Source: Sphingomonas profundi (lineage in GTDB: Bacteria > Pseudomonadota > Alphaproteobacteria > Sphingomonadales > Sphingomonadaceae). From it: 64,000 nucleotides of DNA. The notes under the pieces are model-generated. The model was given only the letters and a program-made list of their open reading frames with translations, ran no database searches and was not told the origin of the DNA. The translations under genes were made by a program, and so were the position numbers. This document shows, one piece after another, positions 52,030 to 60,004 of this stretch (the stretch's first letter is position 1; each line of letters starts with the position of its first letter). Where the stretch lies: assembly GCF_009739515.1 (NCBI RefSeq), contig NZ_CP046535.1, positions 1,178,001 to 1,242,000 on the forward strand. The letters are read 5' to 3'.

Positions 52030-54102
52030 TCATGCCACGGCCCGCTGCGGCGACGCGGCGGCGTGGGCCAGCGGCAGCAGGATGGTGAAGCGGCTGCCCT
52101 CGCCCTCGTGGCTCTCCACCTCCAGCCGCCCGCCCATCGCGGCGACGATGGCGCGCGCCTCGAACGCGCCGATGCCGAAGCCGCCGGGCTTGGTGGAGGC
52201 GAAGGGCCGGAACAGGCCGGCGCGGATGAACTCGGCCGACATGCCGGATCCGCGATCGATCACCTCGATCGTCGCATCCGCGCCGCGCACGGCCAGGCGG
52301 ATCAGCACCGGTTCGCCCGGCGCGCTGGCATCCACCGCATTCTGCACGAGGTGGCAGAGCGCCTGCTCCAGCCGGGCGCCGTCCGCCGCGGCGATGATGT
52401 CCCGCCGGCCGACGACGCGCACGTCGCGGCCGCCGCCGCGCGCCGCCACCACCGCATCCACGATCCCGCCCAGCGCCGTCGGACGCGGCTCCTCGGTGCG
52501 GGCCTGGTGATGCTGGGAAAGGCGGGCGAGCAGATCGTTCATCCGCGCGGTGGAGGAGCGCAGCGTCTCGATCATGTCGGCGCGGAAGGCGGGGTTGTCG
52601 GCGTGGCGCTCGGCATTGCGGGTCAGCACGCTCAGCTGGCTCACCAGATTCTTGATGTCGTGCAGGATGAAGGCGAAGCGGCGGTTGAACTCGTCGAAGC
52701 GGCGGGCGTCGCTCAGCGCCTCCTGCCCGCGCGCCTCGGCGATGTAGCTCGCCACCTGTCGGCCGGCGACGCGCAGCAGATCGAAATCCTCCCAGTCCAG
52801 CGTCCGGTCCGGCCAGGGCCGCGCGAGCAGCACGACGCCGACGAGCCGGTCGACATGGACGAGCGGCACCGCCGCCCACGCGCTTTCCTCGGCGATGATC
52901 CAGCCGGGGATCAGCTCCGTGCCATGGCCGGTGCCGCGTCGCGCCTCGTCGAACGAGAGGATGCGGCCCTGCTCGCCCAGCATCCGCGCCAGGGCCGGGG
53001 TGGCGGCGCGGGGCGGCACCTGCGCGGTCGGCCAGTTCCAGCGGGTGGCGGCGGTCAGGCCGCCATCCTCGTCCGGCAGCAGCAGCAGCCCGCCCGGCGA
53101 CTCGGTGATGTCGGCGATGGCCTTTACCGCCCGCAGATCCAGCGGGGCGGCGTCGCCACCGGGGCGGCCCAGCGTATCGGTGAAGCGCAGCCACTCGGCC
53201 CGGTAGTCGTAGCGGTGGCGGAACAGGTGCTTGGCGAGCGTCACGCGCAGCCACGCCTGCATGCGGCGCGAGGGAAGGAACAGCAGCGCGCCGATCGACA
53301 TGACGAAGACGACGCCGATCGTCGCCACCTGCGCGTAATCGCCGCCGATCGCCCGCACCAGCCGCGCGATCACCGCCATCGTCGCCAGATAGCCGCCGAT
53401 CGCCAGCAGCGAGAGCGACTGGAAGGCGGCGCTGCGCGACAGCCGCATCGTGAAGCGCGCGTGGCGCTGGCTGGCGAGCGCGAACACCGGCACCAGCGCC
53501 ACCATCAGCACGCCGCGCAGGGCGAGCAGCTCCGTCGGCCAGACGTGGCCGAGATAGGCCACGGTGTAGACGTTGAGATCGTAGATCCACATCGCCGCCA
53601 GCGCGATCATCGGCAGGCGGATGCCCCAGCGCGACTGCGGCGCCGCCACCGTGTAGAGATTGTGGACGAGGGTGAGCGCGCCGATATCAACCGTGATCCG
53701 CAGCAGCATGCCGGCCGAGAACACCGCGCCGGCGATCGCCGGATCGCCCGGCGGCCGGACGATCGCGATATCCAGCGCCGATCGCACGGCGATCGTGCAG
53801 GCGATCGCGACGTAGAGGATCGGGATCGTCGGCACCCGCCGCGTCGCCCCGCCGCCGCGCTGCAGGGCGAACATGTAGCCGAGCCAGCCGAGATTGCGCC
53901 CGCCCTCGGCCAGCCGCGCCAGCAGGTCGTGCGGCCCGCGCGTCATCACCAGCAGCGCCCACAGCGCGGTTATCGCCAAGGCGGCGGCCGGCGCCCACCG
54001 CTCCGCAGCGGCGAGCGGGCGGCGGACGTGCCAGATCGCGAGCGCGGCGTACAGGATCGCGGCCGCCGCGTGGCTCCAGACGCCGACCGAATCGAGGATC
54101 AT
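52030..54102 (-). CDS. prsK: XrtA/PEP-CTERM system histidine kinase PrsK
   Basis: The 690-residue kinase has about eight N-terminal transmembrane helices (residues about 1-270). A GAF-like sensor region follows (about 320-470), then a histidine phosphotransfer region with FILHDIKNLVSQLSVLTRNA. An ATPase domain ends the protein, with GIGAFEARAIVAAMGG as its G-box. The membrane domain is typical of PrsK. It sits between prsR and the EPS sugar transferase, with overlaps or short gaps, so the three are one operon. The stimulus is unknown. Confidence 0.9.
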   Translation of the reverse strand: MILDSVGVWSHAAAAILYAALAIWHVRRPLAAAERWAPAAALAITALWALLVMTRGPHDLLARLAEGGRNLGWLGYMFALQRGGGATRRVPTIPILYVAIACTIAVRSALDIAIVRPPGDPAIAGAVFSAGMLLRITVDIGALTLVHNLYTVAAPQSRWGIRLPMIALAAMWIYDLNVYTVAYLGHVWPTELLALRGVLMVALVPVFALASQRHARFTMRLSRSAAFQSLSLLAIGGYLATMAVIARLVRAIGGDYAQVATIGVVFVMSIGALLFLPSRRMQAWLRVTLAKHLFRHRYDYRAEWLRFTDTLGRPGGDAAPLDLRAVKAIADITESPGGLLLLPDEDGGLTAATRWNWPTAQVPPRAATPALARMLGEQGRILSFDEARRGTGHGTELIPGWIIAEESAWAAVPLVHVDRLVGVVLLARPWPDRTLDWEDFDLLRVAGRQVASYIAEARGQEALSDARRFDEFNRRFAFILHDIKNLVSQLSVLTRNAERHADNPAFRADMIETLRSSTARMNDLLARLSQHHQARTEEPRPTALGGIVDAVVAARGGGRDVRVVGRRDIIAAADGARLEQALCHLVQNAVDASAPGEPVLIRLAVRGADATIEVIDRGSGMSAEFIRAGLFRPFASTKPGGFGIGAFEARAIVAAMGGRLEVESHEGEGSRFTILLPLAHAAASPQRAVA

Positions 54103-54112
54103 CGCGTGCCGC

Positions 54113-55501
54113 TCACCGGGCGCCGTCCGGCCAGATCAGCACGCGCACCGTCTGCAGCAGGATCAGCATGTCGAGGAAGGGCGTGTAGTTCTTGGCGTAG
54201 TAGAGATCATATTCCAGCTTGTGGCGGGCATCCTCCAGGCTGGCGCCATAGGGATAGTTGATCTGCGCCCAGCCGGTGATGCCGGGCTTCACCATGTGCC
54301 GCTCGGCATAGAAGGACAGGTCCTTCTCCAGCTCGGCGACGAATTGCGGCCGTTCCGGGCGGGGGCCGACGAAGCTCATCTCCCCCTTCAGCACCGACCA
54401 GACCTGCGGCAGCTCGTCGACCCGGATCTTGCGGATCACGCGGCCGATGCGGGTGATGCGCGGATCGTCCTTCTCCGCCCACACGGCGGTGCCCGGCGCC
54501 TCCGCATTCTGCTTCATCGAGCGCAGCTTGGGGATCCAGAAGTTCTGGCCGTAGAGGCCTACGCGCTGCTGGCGGAAGAAGGCCGGCCCCTGGCTCTCCA
54601 GCTTCACCAGCACCGCCGTGACGAGGATCACGGGCGCTGCGACCACCAGCAGCAGCAGGCTGGCCGCCAGATCGAACACGCGCTTGGCCATGCTGGACAA
54701 GCGCCGGCCGGAGGAAAAGCCATCGGAGAAGATCAGCCAGGACGGGTTGACGCTGTCCAGATCGACCCGGCCCGTCTCCCGCTCCAGGAAGGTGGAGATC
54801 TCGTTGACGTGGACGCCGGTGGTCTTGATCCGTAGCAGGTCCTTCAGCGGCAGCGCGTTGCGCCGCTCGTCCAGCGCCAGCACCACCTCGCTGGCGCTCA
54901 GCTGCACGACATGGTCGCCCAGGCTCTCGATCGCGCGGCGGTCGATCGCCTCCGGCACCAGCTGCGGCCCCTCGTTCATAGCGACATAGCCGACGACGAC
55001 GAAGCCCGAGCCGGGCTGGCGGGCGAGGGCGGCGATGCGGGAGGCGCGGGCGCCGGCGCCCAGCACCAGCACCCGCCGCTTGAACGATTCGCCGCCCAGC
55101 ACGCGGCCGAACAAAGCCCGCACCAGGATGAGCAGGAAGATCGCCAGGCCCATCGCGTAGGCGGAGTTCGACCGCCAGAGCGTGAGTTCGGGGAACAGGA
55201 AGAACATCAGCGAGATCAGGATCACGCCCAGCGACACCGCCACCAGCAGCCGGGCGGCGGCGAAGCGCAGCGACTGCAACGCCTCGTCGCCATAGGCGCC
55301 CACCGCGATCAGCGCGCATTCCAGCGCGATCGCGAAGCTGAGCAGCTGCGGCAATCTGGTCCGGATCGGTTCGGCCAGCGTATCGATCTGCCACAGCTTG
55401 ATGCGCCAGCCGGCCTCCGCCGCCACCAGCAGCAGCGCGAAATCCACGATGCCGAGCAGCAGCACGGCATAGGGGATATAATGTTTGAAGAGCCGTATCA
55501 C
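54113..55501 (-). CDS. XrtA/PEP-CTERM system polyprenyl sugar-phosphate transferase
   Basis: The 462-residue protein starts exopolysaccharide repeat synthesis by moving a sugar phosphate to undecaprenyl phosphate. It has four to five N-terminal helices and a Rossmann-like CoA-binding region (FKRRVLVLGAGARASRIAAL). After a fifth helix (DLAASLLLLVVAAPVILVT) comes a bacterial sugar transferase catalytic domain, with FWIPKLRSMKQNAE, RKIRVDELPQVWSVLKGEMS and VGPRPERPQFV. It matches the glycosyltransferase class linked to exosortase XrtA clusters. It is the first gene of the GT-prsK-prsR operon and is divergent from manC. Confidence 0.9.
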   Translation of the reverse strand: MIRLFKHYIPYAVLLLGIVDFALLLVAAEAGWRIKLWQIDTLAEPIRTRLPQLLSFAIALECALIAVGAYGDEALQSLRFAAARLLVAVSLGVILISLMFFLFPELTLWRSNSAYAMGLAIFLLILVRALFGRVLGGESFKRRVLVLGAGARASRIAALARQPGSGFVVVGYVAMNEGPQLVPEAIDRRAIESLGDHVVQLSASEVVLALDERRNALPLKDLLRIKTTGVHVNEISTFLERETGRVDLDSVNPSWLIFSDGFSSGRRLSSMAKRVFDLAASLLLLVVAAPVILVTAVLVKLESQGPAFFRQQRVGLYGQNFWIPKLRSMKQNAEAPGTAVWAEKDDPRITRIGRVIRKIRVDELPQVWSVLKGEMSFVGPRPERPQFVAELEKDLSFYAERHMVKPGITGWAQINYPYGASLEDARHKLEYDLYYAKNYTPFLDMLILLQTVRVLIWPDGAR

Positions 55502-55548
55502 GCCGCCGACGTTCCTCGCCCCTGGGCCACCACCGACCGTAAACCGTA

Positions 55549-55568
55549 CCGACAGTTGCCAGTGTCGG
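55549..55568. promoter_or_regulatory. Palindromic candidate operator between the sugar transferase and manC genes
   Basis: CCGACA and TGTCGG form a perfect inverted repeat with an eight-base spacer, in the 153-base gap between two divergent exopolysaccharide genes. The position suggests a regulator site acting on both promoters, perhaps PrsR or another dimeric activator. No known consensus is claimed. A TTGACA lies at 55575-55580 on the plus strand. Confidence 0.4.
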
Positions 55569-55654
55569 GGAAATTGACAAAGAAATCCTGAACCGGCGGT
55601 GGCAGAGCGGGTTTAAATGCCGATGATGCCCCACCGGATCGCCATGGAGTCACG

Positions 55655-56737
55655 ATGAGCAGCACGCAGAAGATCAGCCCGGTCATCCTCTCGGGTGGTT
55701 CGGGCACCCGCCTCTGGCCGCTTTCCCGCACCGGCCGCCCCAAGCAGCTTCTCAGCCTCACCCACGATCAGACGATGCTCCAGCTGACCGCGCAGCGCGC
55801 CGGCGATCCGGTGCGGTTCGGCCGGTCGATCGTGGTGGCCAACGCCGCCCATGCCGACGAGATCGAGCGTCAGCTGGAGGAGGTGGGGGCGCCCGCCGAC
55901 ACCCTGATCCTGGAGCCGGTGGCGCGCAACACGGCGCCGGCGATCGCCCTCGCCGCCCTGGCGGTGGCGCCGGATGCGCTGCTGCTGGTGATGCCCAGCG
56001 ACCATGTGATCGCCAACGTCGATGCGTTCCGCGACGCGATCGAGGCGGCGGTGCCGCTGGCGAATGACGGCTGGCTCGTCACCTTCGGCATCGCGCCGCA
56101 ATCGCCCGACACCGGCTACGGCTATATCCGCACCGGCGAGGCGCTGGCGGAAGGCGTGCGGCGGGTGGAGAGCTTCGTCGAGAAGCCGGACCGGGCGACC
56201 GCCGAGGCCTACCTGGCCGAGGGCTGCTACGCGTGGAACGGCGGCATCTTCCTGTTCCGTGCCGATGCCTTTCTGGCCGCGCTGGACGCGCACGCGTCGG
56301 GCATCGCGGATAGCGCCCGCGCATCGTGGGCGGCGGCCGAGCGCGACGGCGGCCGCGTCTACCCCGATCGCGAGGCCTTTTCCGCCTCTCCGTCCGATTC
56401 GATCGACTATGCGGTGATGGAGAAGGCGGAGCGCGTCGCCGTGGCGCCCGTCGACATGGGCTGGTCCGACGTGGGCAGCTGGGATGCGCTGCACGAGATC
56501 GCGCAGAAGGATGCGGGCAACAACGCCCACCATGGCGAGATCGTAGCGATCGACACCAGCGGCTGCCTCATCCGCAGCAGCGGACCGCTGGTGGCGGCGG
56601 TGGGCGTGCACGATCTGATCGTGATCGCGACCGGCGATGCCGTGCTGATCATGCCGCGCGGCAGCAGCCAGGAGGTGAAGCGCGCGGTGGAGGCGCTGAA
56701 GAAGACCGGCCACATCACGCTCGATCGGCCCTGCTGA
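55655..56737 (+). CDS. manC: Mannose-1-phosphate guanylyltransferase
   Basis: The 360-residue enzyme makes GDP-mannose from GTP and mannose-1-phosphate for exopolysaccharide synthesis. The pyrophosphorylase signature ILSGGSGTRLWPLSR is at the N-terminus, with the metal/sugar region FVEKPDR and YAWNGGIFLFRA. It ends after the left-handed beta-helix-like region, so it lacks the C-terminal phosphomannose isomerase domain found in bifunctional ManC/AlgA proteins. It is divergent from the XrtA-type sugar transferase gene, consistent with a shared exopolysaccharide locus. Confidence 0.93.
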   Translation: MSSTQKISPVILSGGSGTRLWPLSRTGRPKQLLSLTHDQTMLQLTAQRAGDPVRFGRSIVVANAAHADEIERQLEEVGAPADTLILEPVARNTAPAIALAALAVAPDALLLVMPSDHVIANVDAFRDAIEAAVPLANDGWLVTFGIAPQSPDTGYGYIRTGEALAEGVRRVESFVEKPDRATAEAYLAEGCYAWNGGIFLFRADAFLAALDAHASGIADSARASWAAAERDGGRVYPDREAFSASPSDSIDYAVMEKAERVAVAPVDMGWSDVGSWDALHEIAQKDAGNNAHHGEIVAIDTSGCLIRSSGPLVAAVGVHDLIVIATGDAVLIMPRGSSQEVKRAVEALKKTGHITLDRPC

Positions 56738-56803
56738 CCACATCCGCGAAACCCTTTGCCCGGTCGCGCGTCCTGTTCCGCACGACGCGAGCGGAGGGTG
56801 ACG

Positions 56804-56842
56804 ATGGCGAACGGACGGACGACGATGCGGGGCGTGCGCTGA
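56804..56842 (+). CDS. 12-residue upstream ORF coupled to the phosphatase gene
   Basis: ATG 56804 is preceded by GGAGGG at 56793-56798 with ideal spacing and encodes MANGRTTMRGVR. Its TGA overlaps the ATG of the next gene as TGATG. The phosphatase start has no clear ribosome binding site of its own. Translation of this short ORF could therefore deliver ribosomes to the phosphatase. A leader-peptide role is inferred; it could also be chance. Confidence 0.4.
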   Translation: MANGRTTMRGVR

Positions 56843-57606
56843 TGTCCTCGCGCTGGCCGGCTGTGCTGTGGCTGGTGCGGCACGGCGAGAGCGCCGGCAA
56901 CGTCGCCCGCGACGCCGCCCATGCCGAGGGGCTGGAGCGCATCTCGATCGGCGGGCGCGACGTTGACGTGCCGCTCTCGCCGCGCGGCGAGCGGCAGGCC
57001 GATGCGCTGGGCCGCTGGTTCGCGAGCGGGCATGAGGATGGCCGGCCGGAGATCCTGCTCGCCTCGCCCTACGCCCGCGCGCTGCAGACGGCGCGCCGCT
57101 TCCGCGACGGCGGCGGCGCCGCGCCGGACGAGGTGATCTGCACCGACGAGCGGCTTCGCGAGAAGGAGTTCGGCATCCTCGACGGGCTGACCACGCCCGG
57201 CGTCGCCTCCATCTACCCGGATCAGGCCGAGTTCCGCCGCGTCCTGGGCAAATTCTACCACCGTCCGCCCGGCGGCGAGAGCTGGTGCGACGTTATCTTC
57301 CGCCTGCGATCGCTGATGGATACCGTGTCGCTGCACTATGCGGGCAAGCGCGTGATGATCGTCGCGCATCAGGTGGTGGTGCTGTGCATGCGCTACGTGA
57401 TCGAGAATCTGGACGAGGAGCGCATCCTGGCGATCGATCGCGAGGGCGATGTGGCGAACTGCTCGATTACCGAGTACCGCTTCGATCCGGCGGCGGGCCG
57501 GGACGGCAATCTCGTGCTCGTGCGCTACAACGTGACCGCGCCGATCGAGGATTCGGCCGAGGCGGTGACGACCGCGCCCGACCAGATCGTGGCGGCGCGC
57601 GGGTGA
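56842..57606 (+). CDS. Histidine phosphatase family protein
   Basis: The 254-residue protein belongs to the phosphoglycerate-mutase-like superfamily. The catalytic phosphohistidine motif is WLVRHGESAGN, with LASPYARALQTARRF and the second histidine in VMIVAHQVVVLCMRYV. The middle region carries RLREKEFGILDGLT. The substrate is unknown; the family includes mutases, sugar phosphatases and SixA-like enzymes. ATG 56842 is used; the upstream extension in the longer frame is not coding-like. It overlaps the next gene by GTGA, so it forms an operon with nnrD. Confidence 0.88.
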   Translation: MSSRWPAVLWLVRHGESAGNVARDAAHAEGLERISIGGRDVDVPLSPRGERQADALGRWFASGHEDGRPEILLASPYARALQTARRFRDGGGAAPDEVICTDERLREKEFGILDGLTTPGVASIYPDQAEFRRVLGKFYHRPPGGESWCDVIFRLRSLMDTVSLHYAGKRVMIVAHQVVVLCMRYVIENLDEERILAIDREGDVANCSITEYRFDPAAGRDGNLVLVRYNVTAPIEDSAEAVTTAPDQIVAARG

Positions 57607-58493
57607 GCGAGGCGCTGCCGCTGGACGAGGCGTGGCTCGCGGCGCACCCGCTGCCCGTCACCGATCCCGGCATCGACAAGAACGGTCGCGGCCGCGTGCT
57701 CGCCGCCGGCGGGGCGATGCATGTGCCGGGCGCGCTGCGGCTGACCGGCGAGGCTGCCTTTCGCGCCGGCGCCGGCAAGGTGCAACTGGCGACGGTGGAG
57801 CCTGCCGCCCTCCTCCTCGGCATGCACGTGCCGGAAGCGGCGGCGATACCCCTGCCGATGGATGCCGGCGGCGAGATCGCCGTCGCCGCCGTGCCGCTTC
57901 TGCGCGAGGCGATCGAACGCTGCGACGCCTTCGTGCTCGGACCCGGCATGGGCGATGCGGCGGGCGCGGCGGAGCTGGTCGAGGCGCTGCTGGATACGCC
58001 GCGCGCCGACCTGGCGATCCTGCTGGATGCCGCCGCGATCGCCTGCGCCGATCGCTTCCGCGAGCTGCTGTGCCGGCACGACGGGCGGCTGGTGCTGACG
58101 CCGCATCATGGCGAGATGGCGAAGCTGACGGGGCTCGACGCGGACGCGATCGCCGCCGATCCCGATCGCGCCGCGCGCGACGTGGCGGAGCGGTGCGGCA
58201 CGGTGGTCGCGCTAAAATCCGGCCGCACGCTGATCGCCGGGCCGGACGGTACGCTGCTGCGTTATGCCGGCGGCGGCGTGGGGCTGGCGACGGGCGGCTC
58301 CGGCGACGTGCTGGCGGGCGTGATCGCCGGTCTGCTCGCGCGCGGCGCCTCCGCCCTGGTGGCGACGGCGTGGGGCGTGTGGCTGCACGGCGAGGCGGGG
58401 CGGAGACTCGCGGGGCGGATCGGCACGACCGGCTTCCTGGCGCGCGAGCTGCTGGCCGAGATACCGGGGCTGATGGACCGGCCGGCCCCCTGA
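57603..58493 (+). CDS. nnrD: ADP-dependent NAD(P)H-hydrate dehydratase
   Basis: The 296-residue enzyme repairs damaged NADH/NADPH hydrates. It has the GAGKVQLATVEPAA segment, the LGPGMGDAAGA loop and the signature GGSGDVLAGVIAGLLARGA. Length corresponds to the NnrD domain alone; the NnrE epimerase domain usually fused in bacteria is missing, so an epimerase gene must be elsewhere. It starts at GTG 57603, inside the stop of the phosphatase gene. Linkage to that phosphatase is not obviously explained. Confidence 0.9.
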   Translation: MSEALPLDEAWLAAHPLPVTDPGIDKNGRGRVLAAGGAMHVPGALRLTGEAAFRAGAGKVQLATVEPAALLLGMHVPEAAAIPLPMDAGGEIAVAAVPLLREAIERCDAFVLGPGMGDAAGAAELVEALLDTPRADLAILLDAAAIACADRFRELLCRHDGRLVLTPHHGEMAKLTGLDADAIAADPDRAARDVAERCGTVVALKSGRTLIAGPDGTLLRYAGGGVGLATGGSGDVLAGVIAGLLARGASALVATAWGVWLHGEAGRRLAGRIGTTGFLARELLAEIPGLMDRPAP

Positions 58494-58501
58494 GACCGAC
58501 C

Positions 58502-58684
58502 TCAATCGAGCCGGTCGTGCCCCCGGATGCGGGCCCGCCGCACGCCGAGCACGAGCGCCCAGATCACCGCGCCCAGCACAAGGGTGCCCACCACCAGCGC
58601 CGCGGCGGCGGGCGCGACGCTCCAGAAGATGATCTCCAGCAGGAAGGCGAGGGCGAGGCCGATGGCGGCGGTAATGTGGACCAT
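58502..58684 (-). CDS. Hypothetical two-helix membrane protein
   Basis: The 60-residue product has two hydrophobic helices (ITAAIGLALAFLLEIIFW and AALVVGTLVLGAVIWALVL) and a basic C-terminus (GVRRARIRGHDRL). It is a likely inner-membrane protein, with the arginine-rich tail predicted to face the cytoplasm. No family is known to me. It converges on nnrD and sits close to the NYN-domain gene on the same strand. Confidence 0.5.
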   Translation of the reverse strand: MVHITAAIGLALAFLLEIIFWSVAPAAAALVVGTLVLGAVIWALVLGVRRARIRGHDRLD

Positions 58685-58743
58685 GCGGCCGGGTTGCGGG
58701 CAGGATGTTGCCGCCGGATTTCAGCCTTGACGAACGGCCGACC

Positions 58744-59520
58744 TCATTTGGCCTTGCCCTTCGCCTTCACGGCGGGCGCGGCCTTGGCGGTCGGCTCCTT
58801 CTCCCGCACGTAGATGCCGCTGTCGTTGCGGCGAACGTCGAACGCGCCCGTCTTCTCCACCAGGGTGACGAGCTTGGCGCTGCCGTAGCTGCGCGGATCG
58901 AAATCCGATTTCAGCACCGCCAGCTGCTGGCCGATGCGGCCGAGCTTCACCCAGCCATTCTCGTCCTCCAGCTGGGCGATGGCCGTGCGGATCAGCGGCG
59001 TGGCGACGGTCGGCGGCTGCTTGACCGATGCCGGCCGCGTGTCCGGCCGCTCGGGCTCGGCCGGGGTCGGCGCCTCGGGCAGCAGGTTTTCGGTGTAGAT
59101 GAAGCGGCGGCAGGCGTTGACGAAGCTCTCCGGCGTCTTGCGCTCGCCGAAGCCGTAGACGTCGACGCCCTGCTCGCGGATGCGGGAGGCCAGACGGGTG
59201 AAGTCGCTGTCCGAGGAGACGAGGCAGAAACCGTCCAGCCGGCCGCTGTGCAGCAGATCCATCGCATCGATGACGAGGGCGATGTCCGATGCGTTCTTGC
59301 CGGTGGTGTAGGCGAAGTTCTGCACCGTGGTGATCGCGTGCTTCTGCAGGATATCGGCCCAGCCCTTCAGCCGCGTGCCGGAGAAGTCGCCGTAGATCCG
59401 CCGCACGCTCGCCTCGCCGATCTGAGCGATCTCCTCGAACAGGCCCGGCGCGATGCGGGGCGAGGCGTTGTCGGCGTCGATCAGGACGGCGAGGCGGTGG
59501 GTGCGGGGTTCGAGTGCCAT
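58744..59520 (-). CDS. NYN domain protein (predicted RNase) with C-terminal OST-HTH-like region
   Basis: The 258-residue protein begins with a PIN-like NYN nuclease fold: AVLIDADNASPR, then GKNASDIALVIDAMDLLHSG and LVSSDSDFTRLASRIREQG, which carry the expected acidic residues. A C-terminal region (about 165-240) with LGRIGQQLAVLKSDFDPRSYG resembles an OST-HTH/LOTUS RNA-binding domain. A Lys/Ala-rich tail ends the protein. NYN proteins are predicted ribonucleases. The upstream extension of the frame was rejected because ATG 59520 starts just before the conserved domain. Confidence 0.85.
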   Translation of the reverse strand: MALEPRTHRLAVLIDADNASPRIAPGLFEEIAQIGEASVRRIYGDFSGTRLKGWADILQKHAITTVQNFAYTTGKNASDIALVIDAMDLLHSGRLDGFCLVSSDSDFTRLASRIREQGVDVYGFGERKTPESFVNACRRFIYTENLLPEAPTPAEPERPDTRPASVKQPPTVATPLIRTAIAQLEDENGWVKLGRIGQQLAVLKSDFDPRSYGSAKLVTLVEKTGAFDVRRNDSGIYVREKEPTAKAAPAVKAKGKAK

Positions 59521-59602
59521 GTCCCGCCCATGGACGATTTCCGGCGGCGAAGCGAGGCGGCCGGGTTGACTTTCGAACCCGTTCCGCTGCATTGCAGCAT
59601 AT

Positions 59603-59977
59603 ATGCGCAAGACCCTGAGCCTCAAGAGCGCCGCCAGCACCGAGCCGTCGTTCCAGGCGACGCCGGCGGTGGGCATCATTGAGGCCGCGATCCTGCGCCG
59701 GCTGTGCGTGCGCGCCACCTACAACCGTACCGACATGCAGTTCGCTCCGCACATCCTCTACACCCGACACGACGATCCCTTCGTCGACGGGGTAGTGACG
59801 GAGCGGGAGGGCAAGCCGCCGCGCGAGATCAAGCTCGCCAGCTTCAAGCTCGCCGGGCTGACCGGCCTGACCCTGACGACCGAGCGGTTCGAGCCGCAGT
59901 CCGTGTTCGTGCCGGGTGAGGCGCGCTACGCCGGCGTGACGCTGTCGGCGATCCGGGCCGAACCCGTCAGCGGCTGA
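59603..59977 (+). CDS. Conserved hypothetical protein, WYL-like
   Basis: The 124-residue cytosolic protein has a core with AILRRLCVRATYNRTDMQFAP, HILYTRHDDPFVDGVV and ASFKLAGLTGLTLTTERFEP. The sequence resembles short WYL-type beta-barrel proteins that bind small ligands, a weak resemblance only. It is divergent from the NYN gene and converges on uvrD. Its start has no strong ribosome binding site. Confidence 0.55.
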   Translation: MRKTLSLKSAASTEPSFQATPAVGIIEAAILRRLCVRATYNRTDMQFAPHILYTRHDDPFVDGVVTEREGKPPREIKLASFKLAGLTGLTLTTERFEPQSVFVPGEARYAGVTLSAIRAEPVSG

Positions 59978-60004
59978 CCGGCCGGCCGCCGAGCGAGCGG
60001 CCGA

